Shown here: positions 1 to 8,129 of the stretch, one piece after another
How the letters are laid out: each line of letters begins with the position of its first letter
How positions within the stretch are numbered: position 1 is the stretch's first letter
Assembly (NCBI GenBank): GCA_025463365.1
Contig: JAOBWM010000087.1
Span: forward strand, 1 to 49,791
Direction: 5' to 3'
DNA: 49,791 nt
Source of the DNA: Acidimicrobiales bacterium
Lineage (GTDB): Bacteria; Actinomycetota; Acidimicrobiia; Acidimicrobiales; Iamiaceae
The notes under the pieces: model-generated
What the model saw: only the letters and a program-made list of their open reading frames with translations
Told to the model about the DNA's origin: nothing
Database searches by the model: none
Program-made: the position numbers and the translations under genes

Positions 1-433
1 GCACGAACAGGCCCCAGGCCACCACCCCCAGCAGGAACAAGACCGGGGCGAAGCGGCTGTGCTGCAGCCCGGTCAGGCGGTCCTCGAACCCGTCGAACCC
101 GGTCAGCAACACGATGCCGAACGCCACGGCGACGCCGAGGCCCACGACGTAGACCCGCCCGACGAGGCCCCGCGCCCGGGTGCCCGCCGTTGGCACGAAC
201 CGGATCAGGCCCCGCTTGAGCCCAGCGGTCGCGAGGCTGGTGACCAAGACCATGGCCGACACCAGCGCCGCACCCCGACCGAGGACCTCCTCGTCGTAGA
301 GGTGGGCCGCCAGCACCCAGTACCCGAGGCCGAGCACCGAGGTGATCACCGAGCTCAACAACAGTGCGTAGCCGCTTCGCGTCAGCGGCGACCGCAGGTG
401 CGACCGGACCCGGCCCTGCAAGCTGGACGTCAC
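1..433 (-). CDS. Polysaccharide flippase (Wzx/MATE-like), 3' part outside window
   Basis: Partial gene: the N-terminal 144 or so residues read from a GTG at 433 and the frame is still open at base 1. The product starts with a short basic segment, followed by hydrophobic stretches (for example YALLLSSVITSVLGLGYWVL, then an AALVSAMVLVTSLATAGL segment and a further pair near the left edge). This is the layout of lipid-linked oligosaccharide flippases of the polysaccharide transporter family, which move undecaprenyl-linked repeat units across the cytoplasmic membrane. The GTG overlaps the stop of the GH16 gene as GTGA, so it is the last visible gene of the polysaccharide operon. The assignment rests on topology and context only. 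An O-antigen polymerase or another multi-span membrane protein is possible. Confidence 0.6.
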   Translation of the reverse strand, partial: MTSSLQGRVRSHLRSPLTRSGYALLLSSVITSVLGLGYWVLAAHLYDEEVLGRGAALVSAMVLVTSLATAGLKRGLIRFVPTAGTRARGLVGRVYVVGLGVAVAFGIVLLTGFDGFEDRLTGLQHSRFAPVLFLLGVVAWGLFV

Positions 434-1245
434 GAGAGGGTCCACACGGTCAGCTCGTCGATGAGGAACGACGCGGGACCGCTGCGGGCGGCGCGATGCC
501 CGGACCGCCCGCCCACGGCGAGGTTCGCGAGCAGGTACATGGGCTCATCGGGGACGTGCGAGCCGGACACCTCGAAGGTGGCCTTGCCGTCGAGGGTCCA
601 TCGCAGGTGGCCAGGGGTCCACTCCAGGCCGATGGTGTGCCACCCCTTCGACAGGTCGGGCGTGCGGACGACCGTGCGCTCGACCGGGGCGTGCGAGCCC
701 GCACCCGACGCGTGCAGCGTCATCGACGCCTTGTCCGGGTCACCGCCGTACTGCTCCATCAGGTCGATCTCCGGCAGCGAGCGGTTGGTGACCGGGAGCA
801 TCCAGATCGCCGGCCACAGGCCACGACCCGCCGGCGTCCGGAAGCGGACCTCGACCTGGCCGTAGGTGAACGCGTAGCGGGCGACATCGTCGATGCCGTC
901 TCCGGAACGGCCGGTGGTGACCATCCCCGAGGCGTGGGTGAAGCGTCGTCCGAGGTGCGCGGAGGGCTCAGGCGTCGCCGTCAGCCGGAGCACGCCTCCA
1001 CTCGTGGACACCTGCGCCGGCATGTACCACTCGGCCTCGTGGTTCCCGAGGTTGGTGCAGCCGCCGGCCACCCACCAATAGCACGTGGTCCAAGCGTCGG
1101 CATCGAGCCGGCCGGCGAACGTGTCGTGCAGGTCCACCGATCCGTGGCGGTGGAGGAACCCGGCATCGCCGCCCCCCTCGGCATGGGCGGGCGCGCACGC
1201 GGCGAGCACGACCGTGGCGAGGAGGGCGGCGAGCAACCGGTTCAC
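430..1245 (-). CDS. Glycoside hydrolase family 16 lipoprotein
   Basis: Predicted extracytoplasmic endo-glucanase-type enzyme of 271 aa. The N-terminus is a lipoprotein signal peptide with lipobox LAAC (Cys17). The GH16 signature EIDLME lies at residues 159-164, with Glu159 as expected nucleophile, Asp161 the assisting residue and Glu164 the acid/base. The preceding LWPAIWMLP and the following DGKATFEV segments fit the family beta-jelly-roll. GH16 enzymes cut or transglycosylate beta-glucans and related polysaccharides, and inside an exopolysaccharide operon a role in trimming or releasing the polymer is likely. The start is GTG at 1245, overlapping the stop of the upstream FemAB-like gene as GTGA, and the downstream flippase overlaps it in the same way. 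Substrate specificity cannot be read from the sequence. Confidence 0.9.
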   Translation of the reverse strand: MNRLLAALLATVVLAACAPAHAEGGGDAGFLHRHGSVDLHDTFAGRLDADAWTTCYWWVAGGCTNLGNHEAEWYMPAQVSTSGGVLRLTATPEPSAHLGRRFTHASGMVTTGRSGDGIDDVARYAFTYGQVEVRFRTPAGRGLWPAIWMLPVTNRSLPEIDLMEQYGGDPDKASMTLHASGAGSHAPVERTVVRTPDLSKGWHTIGLEWTPGHLRWTLDGKATFEVSGSHVPDEPMYLLANLAVGGRSGHRAARSGPASFLIDELTVWTLS

Positions 1246-2315
1246 GTGTCGCGGAACCCGATGATGCGCTTGACGCCGGCGCGGGCGGCCGCGTCGATGC
1301 GCGTGGCCGGCAGATGCTCGATCCGATGTTCGGCGTAGTCGTGGGCGACGGCGCCGTACTTCTCCTTGTACCGCGACAGCGACGCCGACGTCCCGGACTC
1401 ACCGAGGTGGAACGACTCGCAACCGGCCTCGACGGCGTCGCGGATCGCGTGCCACATGAGCAGCTCGTTCGGGCGGTCGTTGCCGACCAGCTCGCGGTCC
1501 ATCGCGCCGCGGGTCATGTGGGCGTTGTGGCCCTGGAGCACGACGAGCGCGGCGATCGCGACCCCGTCGCGGCGGGCGACCAGGATCCGGCAACCGCCCT
1601 CGAGGGCGGTCGACCACGCCTCGAACTTGGCCAGTGGGTCTCGGCGATCGGCTCGCCAGCGAGCGAGGGCGAGGGGCTCGTGCTGCGATCCCGCCCAGCG
1701 CTCGACCGACCGCATCAGCAGGCCGTGGAACACAGGGGCCAGGCGCCCGGTGCCGTCGACCTCGACCTCGATCCCTGCCTTCTCCGCGCTGCGCACGGCG
1801 CGGCGGGCCGCCGAGGTGAACCGTGTGCGGAAGAGCTCGTCCGCGCTGCGGTCGAGGTCCAAGATGTGGGCGCGCTTCGGGATGGCCAGGGTGCCGGAGC
1901 CACCGAAGCGCTCCGCGGCCCTCTGCCATGTGGCTGCGTGGAGCGGGTTCGGCCGCACCCGGATCCACCCGCATCGGAGCGTCCACAGGTCACCGAGCAC
2001 CGCGGCGGTGGTGGCGACGTCGATCGGCGAACCGACCAGGCCCCCGTAGCCCCACGCGTCAGGCATGGACGAGTGCGGGACGGCGGCCGGACCGAGGCGG
2101 CGTCGCACGAGCGGGAGGACCACCTCGCGTCCGTCGCCGAACCGGTAGTGGCGGCTGGCATCGCGCCATCCACCGGTCGCCTCCATCGCATCGACCCACG
2201 CGGGCGACTGTGAGGGGACCGCCGTCGCATCGGCGAGGTAGCAGGCCTCCCACGCGGCGCGAGGCGCGGGACTGGTCACGACGAGGGCATGGGCCTCGGC
2301 CGTCACGGCGCTCAC
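1242..2315 (-). CDS. FemAB/GNAT-like acyltransferase of the polysaccharide operon
   Basis: About 357 aa with a FemAB-type GNAT fold. Visible features are an RFTSAARRAVRSAEKAG-type helix, the hydrophobic strand ILVARRDGVAIAALVVLQ, and a C-terminal FHLGESGTSASLSRYKEKYG motif. That last pattern is typical of FemAB-related proteins in exopolysaccharide and PEP-CTERM loci. Family members transfer acyl or aminoacyl groups; the substrate here is unknown. I chose the GTG at 2315 because it overlaps the stop of the upstream deacetylase as GTGA, matching every other junction in this operon. An ATG at 2360 would lengthen the protein by 15 poorly conserved residues. Confidence 0.8.
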   Translation of the reverse strand: MSAVTAEAHALVVTSPAPRAAWEACYLADATAVPSQSPAWVDAMEATGGWRDASRHYRFGDGREVVLPLVRRRLGPAAVPHSSMPDAWGYGGLVGSPIDVATTAAVLGDLWTLRCGWIRVRPNPLHAATWQRAAERFGGSGTLAIPKRAHILDLDRSADELFRTRFTSAARRAVRSAEKAGIEVEVDGTGRLAPVFHGLLMRSVERWAGSQHEPLALARWRADRRDPLAKFEAWSTALEGGCRILVARRDGVAIAALVVLQGHNAHMTRGAMDRELVGNDRPNELLMWHAIRDAVEAGCESFHLGESGTSASLSRYKEKYGAVAHDYAEHRIEHLPATRIDAAARAGVKRIIGFRDT

Positions 2316-3106
2316 GCGGCCACCGACCGGTGCCGGCGGATGCGCCGGTAGGTCCGCCATCCGCGGGTGCGCAGCTGCTCGCGTCGCGGCGCCGTGCGCA
2401 GGTGCTCGCCGTCGAGGATCCGCCGCAGACCGTCGACGTCGCAGTCCGCCGCGATCGTCACGCGAGCCAGCGCGAAGCGGTCGTCCGTCGTCGAGCTCGT
2501 CATGTTGCGGACCGCGCAGGCCGAGTCGAAGCCGGCGTTGCGGACCGCGTCCTTCACCCGCTTGCCGTGGTACCCGTGGGGGTAGGCGAACGACCGGACG
2601 GGATGCCCGAGCTGGATCGAGAGCTCGGTGCGGCTCGTGCGGATCTCGTCGGCCAGTTCATCGGGCCGCAAGGTGTCGAGCTCGCGGTGCGTGCGGCTGT
2701 GGGCGCCGATCTCGCATCCCTCACGATCGAGCCGGATCACCTGATCCCAGTCGAGCATGGCGGGCGGCGGGCCGAAGGGGGCCAGCCACGAAGCCGGGCC
2801 GCCCACGCACCCACTGACGACGTAGAGGGTGGCAGCGAGCGAGCGCTCGTGCAGGATCGGCCAGGCGTGCCGGTCGAAGTCGCCGAGCCCGTCGTCGAAC
2901 GTCACGAGGACCGTGCCCTCGTCGGGCTCGTCACCACGATCGAGCAGGTCGGTGTACTCGCTCACGGTCAGGGTCGGGCACCCTCGCTCGACGAGCAGGT
3001 CCATGTGGGCGGCAAAGCGGTCGGGCGCCATCACGAACGGCGCGAGCCCGGACGGGCCGTCGCGGTCGACGCCGTGGTAGAGCAGGATCGGGATCGGGCG
3101 GACCAT
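2312..3106 (-). CDS. Polysaccharide deacetylase (NodB domain, CE4)
   Basis: 264 aa starting MVRPIPILLYHGV. NodB motif 1 is TFDDG at residues 69-73, with the Asp pair for catalysis and metal binding. Motif 2 is HSRTH at 136-140, giving the two metal-binding histidines. The later FAYPHG segment fits motif 3. CE4 enzymes remove N- or O-acetyl groups from carbohydrate polymers. No signal peptide is obvious, so it may act on lipid-linked intermediates or be exported with partners. The start ATG overlaps the stop of the upstream glycosyltransferase by one base (TGATG). Upstream in-frame codons belong to sequence inside that glycosyltransferase and were not used. Confidence 0.9.
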   Translation of the reverse strand: MVRPIPILLYHGVDRDGPSGLAPFVMAPDRFAAHMDLLVERGCPTLTVSEYTDLLDRGDEPDEGTVLVTFDDGLGDFDRHAWPILHERSLAATLYVVSGCVGGPASWLAPFGPPPAMLDWDQVIRLDREGCEIGAHSRTHRELDTLRPDELADEIRTSRTELSIQLGHPVRSFAYPHGYHGKRVKDAVRNAGFDSACAVRNMTSSTTDDRFALARVTIAADCDVDGLRRILDGEHLRTAPRREQLRTRGWRTYRRIRRHRSVAA

Positions 3107-4374
3107 CAGGCGACCTGCTTGCCGAGACGGCGATCGGTGCGGCGGTCGAGGAACCGTTGGCGGACGTAGCGCACGGGACCCGCTGCCATCCCTGCCCGCT
3201 CGCGCCACACCAGGCTGGAGGGGTAGTCGGCCGGCCGCCGGGCGTTGAGCGGCGAGGTCGGCTTCAGCACCTGGCCGATGCCGGCGATCACCCGCGACCC
3301 GATGGCGAACACGGTGGCGGGCCGGTGGGCGACCACGCTGCACAAGTAGGCCGTGAGCCCGGCGCCGTAGCCGTAGGCCTGGCGCTCCAGCGCGGCGCGC
3401 TCGGCGTGGTGGCGGTGGAACACCACCGCTGCGGGCTCGTACACCAGCGAGTGACCGCGGGCCACGACGGCGTGGAGGGCGGCGAGGTCGTCACCACCGA
3501 GCGCGACGGTGCCCGTCCCGAGGGCCGGATCGAAGCCACCGAGCGACCGCAAGAAGGCCGTGGTGAAGGCCATGTTCGCCCCCGACCCGAGCGTGCCGGC
3601 GTCGTAGGGGAACAGGGGCCCCTCCCCCGCGGCATCCCGAGCCGACCGGATCCGGCGGTCGAAGCCCTTGGCGAAGCCCGCTGCTCGCTCCACCCACCAC
3701 TGCTCCTCGGTGCGGAGCTCCGCCGGAGCGATCAGCCCGGTGACGCAGGCCACGTCGTCGGCGGCGCGGAACCCATCCGCGATGGCCCCCACCCAGCCGG
3801 TGTCCACGATGACGTCGTCGTCGGTGAAGGCCACGTGCTCGGTCGCCACGTGCGGGAGGGCGGCGTTGTGGGCCCGGCCCAGGCCCGGTCGCGGCTCGGT
3901 CACGTACGTGATCCGACGGTCGTCGCCGTGGACGCGCTCGACCAGCTCGAGCGTGCGCCGGTCCGAGGGAGCGTTGTCGACGACGACGATCGCGGCGGGC
4001 ATCGGACGAGCGGACAGGAGGCTCTCGAGGCACCGGGCGAGGGTGTCGGGCCGGTCGCGGGTGGCGATGACGACCGTGACCGTCTCCGCGACCTCGCCAG
4101 CCACCATCGGCTGGGCCGCATCGAAGCCACCGGCGGTCAGCGGTCCAGGGAGTGCCGGACCGAGCGCGGCCTCGATGGCCGACGCGAGCGAGCCGGCGTC
4201 GAGGCTGGTGCACGGCCCCGCAACGTCGACGACACCCAGCGGACGGCCCCCCAGGCGGACGAGGCATCGCGCTCCCAGGGCCGGCACGTCGGCCAGCGCC
4301 GGCAGGGCGCGCCCCACCTCGATGACAGCGACGCCGGCCGCGGCCGACACCGGAGCCAGCTCGACGACCGTCAT
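3106..4374 (-). CDS. Family 2 glycosyltransferase
   Basis: 422 aa. About 95 N-terminal residues of uncertain role precede a GT-A domain starting at VTVVIATRDRPDTL (about 99-112). The nucleotide-sugar and metal site is FTDDD (residues 183-187), and a later GGFDPALG/GGDDL segment fits the acceptor-side motif of GT2 enzymes. The C-terminal 100 residues contain a hydrophobic helix (AYLCSVVAHRPATVFAIGSRV) that may associate with the membrane. It probably adds one sugar to a lipid-linked repeat unit. The start is the ATG at 4374, overlapping the stop of the upstream double glycosyltransferase as ATGA. The donor sugar is not predictable. Confidence 0.88.
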   Translation of the reverse strand: MTVVELAPVSAAAGVAVIEVGRALPALADVPALGARCLVRLGGRPLGVVDVAGPCTSLDAGSLASAIEAALGPALPGPLTAGGFDAAQPMVAGEVAETVTVVIATRDRPDTLARCLESLLSARPMPAAIVVVDNAPSDRRTLELVERVHGDDRRITYVTEPRPGLGRAHNAALPHVATEHVAFTDDDVIVDTGWVGAIADGFRAADDVACVTGLIAPAELRTEEQWWVERAAGFAKGFDRRIRSARDAAGEGPLFPYDAGTLGSGANMAFTTAFLRSLGGFDPALGTGTVALGGDDLAALHAVVARGHSLVYEPAAVVFHRHHAERAALERQAYGYGAGLTAYLCSVVAHRPATVFAIGSRVIAGIGQVLKPTSPLNARRPADYPSSLVWRERAGMAAGPVRYVRQRFLDRRTDRRLGKQVA

Positions 4375-6236
4375 CGCGGCGTTGGCCCTGCGGCGAGCTC
4401 CCGGCCCGCCCGGACGTAGCTCGTCCCGACGAGTGCCAGGCCCACCACGACCGATGCGGCCTGCGCGCCACCGGCGGCGTCGAGGCCGGCCAGGCGGCCG
4501 AGCCCGCGGACCACCCCGAGGGGCAGCGTCCGCGTGGCGTAGGCGCGCTCGCTCGACAGCCCGTCGGTCGCACCGACGAGGCGGCTCACCCGGGCCTTGG
4601 AGCGCCCCTCGGCGCGGCAGCGCTTGGCGAAGTAGGTGAACGTCCCACGTTCCGCGGGCACCTCGTGCTGCACGCGGGCCGTCGGCTCGAAGATGATCAG
4701 GGCGGACGGATCGCGCTGGCCCAGCCGGATGCAGAGCTCGGTCTCCTCGCACCCGGCACCGTCGCTCCCGACCCGGCCGAGCAGCTCGTCGAAGCCGCCG
4801 CAATCCGCGATGGCGGACCGGCGGAACGACATGTTGGCGCCGATGACGTTGCGCACCGTCGAGCGCACGGTCGGCAGGCCCCGGTAGGTGCAGCCGACGA
4901 CCCAGTCGAACTCATCGGGGAACCAGCTCGGCCGGCCGTCGACCCAGGAAGGCTCGACCGCCCCGCCGACGGCCGCCACCGCAGGATCCTCGTAGACCGC
5001 GAGCAGGCGATCGGCCCAGTCCGACGCGGCCCAGGCGTCGTCGTCGAGGAAGGCCACGACGTCGCACCCGGCCAGCTCGAGTGCGGTGTTGCGTCCGCCC
5101 GACAGGCCTTGCTGGCGAGCATTGGGGACGACGCGCACGCCGGTCAGCTCACCCCTGGCGAGGGCGAGGAGCTCGGGGTTGTGGTCCACCACGACCAGCA
5201 CCTCGGCCGGCGGCACCGTCTGGTTCTGGAGGCTCTCGACGGCGCGGACGAGGGCCGGCCAGCGAGCCATGTCGTGGGTGCAGACGACCGCGGTCATGGT
5301 CGGCCGCAGCGACGCCGCGACCTCCGGGACTGCCGCGCCATGGAGGACCGCCGGCTGGAGCGGCGAGCGCATCGGGCGGGGCACCGGAAGCGTCGACCGG
5401 GCAAAGGCTCGGCGCTCGGTGAAGATCGTGCGCAGGACGCGCGCGCCGTCGCGGAACGTGTTGAGGTTGCTGGTGCCGTGGATGCGCTCGGCCTCGAAGG
5501 TGGGGACCTCCACCACCTGCATGCCGGCGGCGAGGGCGCGCACGCTCACGTGGGTCTCGACCTCGAACCCGGGTGCATCGCCCTCGAGGTACGGGAGCAC
5601 GTCGCGCCACAGGGCGAAGTACCCGTAGCAGAGGTCCGAGTAGCGACCGCCGTACACCTGGCGCACGACCTCGGTCAGGCCGCGGTTGCCCAGGCGCCGG
5701 AGGGGACCCATGTCGTCGGTCCGCCCGCCGTGGACGAACCGGGAGCCCTTCACGAAGTCGGCCCCCGCCATCAGGCTGTACACGTACCGGGAGACGTCGC
5801 CCGGGTCCATGGATCCGTCGGCATCGAGGGCCACGACGATGTCCCCAGTCGCGGCGCGCATCCCGGCGAACAGCGCCCGGCCCTTCCCGGCTCCGAGCTC
5901 CTCCACGATGCGGACGCGGGGCAGCAGGCGCTTGGCCTCGTGCACCGTCGCGTCGGTGGACCTGCCGTCGACGATGAGCACCTCGTCCACCCAGTCAGGG
6001 ATGCGCGGGAGCACGTGGCAGAGGTTGCGTTCCTCGTTGAGCGTGGGGATCACCACGCTGACCGTTGGCATCCCCGACACCCATGACGCACGTCGGCGGT
6101 CCACCCGGGGCTCACCGACGGGCGCGGGCCGCAGGGCCCGATCCGTCAGATCGATCACCTCGGCGTCGCCCTCGGCGACCTGCCCGATCAGCCCGCCGAA
6201 CAGGGCCGTCCTCGTCGTAGGTCGCATCGACTCCAT
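4371..6236 (-). CDS. Tandem GT2-GT2 bifunctional glycosyltransferase
   Basis: 621 aa with two complete GT-A domains in one chain. The first (about 58-290) begins VSVVIPTLNEERN and has ALDADGS, resembling dolichol-phosphate mannose/glucose synthases that load a polyprenyl phosphate. The second (about 310-560) begins TAVVCTHDMARW and has FLDDDAW, resembling rhamnosyl-type GT2 enzymes. A fusion suggests two consecutive sugar additions. I chose the ATG at 6236 because GGGGAGGAG sits just upstream at good spacing; an ATG at 6275 is also in frame but has no clear ribosome site. It is the first gene of the minus-strand polysaccharide operon and probably follows its own promoter (6285-6313). Confidence 0.87.
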   Translation of the reverse strand: MESMRPTTRTALFGGLIGQVAEGDAEVIDLTDRALRPAPVGEPRVDRRRASWVSGMPTVSVVIPTLNEERNLCHVLPRIPDWVDEVLIVDGRSTDATVHEAKRLLPRVRIVEELGAGKGRALFAGMRAATGDIVVALDADGSMDPGDVSRYVYSLMAGADFVKGSRFVHGGRTDDMGPLRRLGNRGLTEVVRQVYGGRYSDLCYGYFALWRDVLPYLEGDAPGFEVETHVSVRALAAGMQVVEVPTFEAERIHGTSNLNTFRDGARVLRTIFTERRAFARSTLPVPRPMRSPLQPAVLHGAAVPEVAASLRPTMTAVVCTHDMARWPALVRAVESLQNQTVPPAEVLVVVDHNPELLALARGELTGVRVVPNARQQGLSGGRNTALELAGCDVVAFLDDDAWAASDWADRLLAVYEDPAVAAVGGAVEPSWVDGRPSWFPDEFDWVVGCTYRGLPTVRSTVRNVIGANMSFRRSAIADCGGFDELLGRVGSDGAGCEETELCIRLGQRDPSALIIFEPTARVQHEVPAERGTFTYFAKRCRAEGRSKARVSRLVGATDGLSSERAYATRTLPLGVVRGLGRLAGLDAAGGAQAASVVVGLALVGTSYVRAGRELAAGPTPR

Positions 6237-6284
6237 GGGCTCCTCCCCGATGCCGGCCAACCAGCCCGCATCCACTGCGCCTGC

Positions 6285-6313
6285 AGTCTGGCCACGTTCC
6301 GTGATCTCGTCAA
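6285..6313 (-). promoter_or_regulatory. Putative sigma-70-type promoter of the polysaccharide operon
   Basis: On the minus strand TTGACG (6313-6308) is followed after exactly 17 bases by CAGACT (6290-6285). The -35 box is close to TTGACA and the -10 box matches three of six positions. Transcription would begin near 6278, leaving a leader of about 42 nt before the ATG at 6236. The block is visibly more AT-rich than its surroundings. Confidence 0.4.
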
Positions 6314-6440
6314 GCCAGTTACTACTTTGCGTGAGAATAGCGGTCGCCGACCTGCTGTTCCGTGGCGCGAGTTCGTCCGTTGGCCCCCAGGCGTGGCCGG
6401 TCGAACGCGGCGCGTTGCGCGCCGGGCTGAGGATCGGCGG

Positions 6441-6908
6441 TCAGATGCCCGGGACGATCGAGGGCGCGAGCTCCAAGGGCTCACCCGCCGCGGCCGAGAA
6501 GTCGCGGAACGCCTCGAGCACCGCGGTGCGGCGGAGCACGGGGATCTCGGCGATCACCCGCTCGATCTCCTTGCGCCGGGCCGCCATGACCGTGTCGACC
6601 AGGCCGCTTCCCTCGGCAGCGAGCCGCAGTTCGATCTCCCGACGGCTCGTCTCGGACCGGTGCCGTTCGACCAGACCCTTCCGCTCCAGCCGCTCGGCCA
6701 GGCGCGTCGCCGACGACGGCGACAAGGCCATGGTCCGCGCGAGCACCGACATCAGGAGCGGGCCGCGGGAGGCCAGGACCACCAGGGCGCGGTACTGGCT
6801 GAGGGTGGTCTCGGTGGGCGCCGCGTCGAGCGACCGGGCAGCCACCGCCACCAGCGCCCGCGAGGCGGCGAGGACCGCCGTGACGAGCTCCGCATCCCCC
6901 TCCGTCAT
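6441..6908 (-). CDS. MarR-family transcriptional regulator
   Basis: 155 aa with the winged-helix layout of MarR proteins. The recognition region is MSVLARTMALSPSSATRLAERLERKGLVERHRS, with a wing SETSRREIELRLAAEG and a C-terminal dimerisation helix. MarR proteins bind palindromic operators as dimers and usually release DNA on binding phenolic or other small ligands. The start is the ATG at 6908, after which the reading frame looks conserved. It is divergent from the SnoaL-like gene at 7054, so control of the shared 145-bp intergenic region is likely. The ligand is unknown. Confidence 0.9.
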   Translation of the reverse strand: MTEGDAELVTAVLAASRALVAVAARSLDAAPTETTLSQYRALVVLASRGPLLMSVLARTMALSPSSATRLAERLERKGLVERHRSETSRREIELRLAAEGSGLVDTVMAARRKEIERVIAEIPVLRRTAVLEAFRDFSAAAGEPLELAPSIVPGI

Positions 6909-7053
6909 CGGAGCAGCTTGCCACCTGGTCAGGCCGCAGGACGGCTGTGGTGGCGGCGGGCGCGCCGGCTTCGTCGGATGCAGTGGACGGCGACCGATCC
7001 GTGGTCGATCCTGTGGATGCCGGGGGGTCCGGCACCTGACTGGGGAGCGAGCG

Positions 7054-7500
7054 ATGGATGACGAACTGCTGGCACGGCGCGACGCGATCCTGCGGGAGCA
7101 CTTCGAGACCGAGGTGTCCCACCAGTTCGACCGCACGCTCGCCACGTTCGGCGGGCACCCGCACTACGAGATCATGGCGACCGGGCAGGTGTTCGACGGA
7201 GACGAAGAGGTGTTGGGCTACTACCTGACGACGCGCACCGCGTTCCCCGACCAGCGCCACGACGGGGTCACCATCCACCACGCGGACGGCTGCGCGGTGG
7301 CCGAGTTCGACCTGCTCGGCACCAACACCGGGGAGCTGTACGGCCGCCCGCCGACCGGGAAGGCCTTCCGCGTCCCGGTCTGCGCCATCTTCTTCTTCGA
7401 GGGCGCCGACATCGTCAACGAGCGCATCTACTTCGACACGGCCAGCCTGTTGAGCCAGATCGGCCACGGCGAGCTCCTGGCCCCCCTGGCCGGCGCCTGA
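7054..7500 (+). CDS. SnoaL-like / NTF2-fold polyketide-cyclase family protein
   Basis: 148 aa, the normal size for a single NTF2-like alpha+beta barrel. Family features are the central FPDQRHDGVTIHHADGCAVAEFDLLGTNTGEL segment and the C-terminal NERIYFDTASLLSQIG, typical of SnoaL-like ester cyclase/hydrolase proteins. The biochemical role is not established by sequence; members include cyclases, isomerases and non-catalytic ligand-binding proteins. The ATG at 7054 has GGGGAGCG just upstream. It is transcribed away from the MarR gene, its likely regulator. Confidence 0.8.
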   Translation: MDDELLARRDAILREHFETEVSHQFDRTLATFGGHPHYEIMATGQVFDGDEEVLGYYLTTRTAFPDQRHDGVTIHHADGCAVAEFDLLGTNTGELYGRPPTGKAFRVPVCAIFFFEGADIVNERIYFDTASLLSQIGHGELLAPLAGA

Positions 7501-7619
7501 CGGTGACGCCGGGCGCCGAGATCGCATACCGCGCCCGCTCCAAGATCCGGGCTCGACAACGCGCCCACCGCGGCGACCTCTGAGTGCCAGGGAGATGGGA
7601 CGTGTGCGCGCCGAACGCG

Positions 7620-8024
7620 TCAGGTCGGCCGGGGGTGCTTGGGTGGGGGTGGGATCGGGAAGCCGTGGGGGTCGCGGATCTCGACGCCGTCGGGGCCTCG
7701 GATGACGGTGAAGCCGCCTTCGTGCACGAGGTGGTGGTGGCGGGTGCAAACGAGGACGAGGTTCGCGATGTCGGTGTTGCCGCCGGCTTTGCCGGGCGTG
7801 GCCTCCCACACCTCGGGGTGATGGGCGTCGCACCAGGGGGCGGGCATGTCGCAGCCGTGCCATTCGCAGGTGCCGTGGGCGACGGTGATGAGGGCTCGGC
7901 GTTGGTCCGCGGTGGCGAGGCGTTCTCGTCGTCCGACGTCGAGGGGCATGGATGCGGCCACCAACTCGGCATCGCTGTCGTCTGGGGGAGGTGTGGGAGT
8001 TGGTGGTTCGGAGAGCAGCGCCAT
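7620..8024 (-). CDS. Short HNH endonuclease, C-terminal part of a 13E12/DUF222-type protein
   Basis: 134 aa. A proline-rich start leads into LDVGRRERLATADQRRAL, then GTCEWHGCDMPAPWCDAHHPEVW and LVLVCTRHHHLVHEGGF. This is the HNH nuclease module with a zinc knuckle (CX4C-type Cys pairs) that normally ends DUF222/13E12-repeat proteins of about 400-500 aa. The large N-terminal DUF222 domain is missing, so this is either an internally deleted relic or a naturally short HNH protein. AAAGG precedes the ATG at suitable distance, and a LexA-type SOS box lies 35 bp upstream, so the promoter end appears intact. Mycobacterial 13E12 genes are known members of the LexA regulon, which supports both calls. 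Nuclease activity is unproven. Confidence 0.75.
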   Translation of the reverse strand: MALLSEPPTPTPPPDDSDAELVAASMPLDVGRRERLATADQRRALITVAHGTCEWHGCDMPAPWCDAHHPEVWEATPGKAGGNTDIANLVLVCTRHHHLVHEGGFTVIRGPDGVEIRDPHGFPIPPPPKHPRPT

Positions 8025-8058
8025 GTCCGCCGGGACCTTTCAGGTTCTCTTCGATCTA

Positions 8059-8074
8059 TCGAACGTACGTTCGC
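8059..8074 (-). promoter_or_regulatory. SOS box (LexA operator)
   Basis: TCGAACGTACGTTCGC matches the actinobacterial LexA consensus TCGAAC-N4-GTTCGA at all but the final base, and its inner 14 bases are a perfect palindrome. It is centred about 42 bp upstream of the HNH gene start at 8024 and therefore probably controls that gene in response to DNA damage. Confidence 0.8.
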
Positions 8075-8129
8075 ATCCTACCCAGGGGGTGTGACATCAA
8101 GCGACGAGGTCGGTGTCTCGTGACCCGGG

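Noticed and set aside
4665..6086. 473-codon plus-strand open frame
   Set aside because: Antisense to the GT2-GT2 gene and without a recognisable domain.
7620..8024. HNH protein as part of a mobile intron or prophage
   Set aside because: No reverse transcriptase, integrase, terminase or terminal repeats are nearby; the sequence matches the 13E12-type HNH module.
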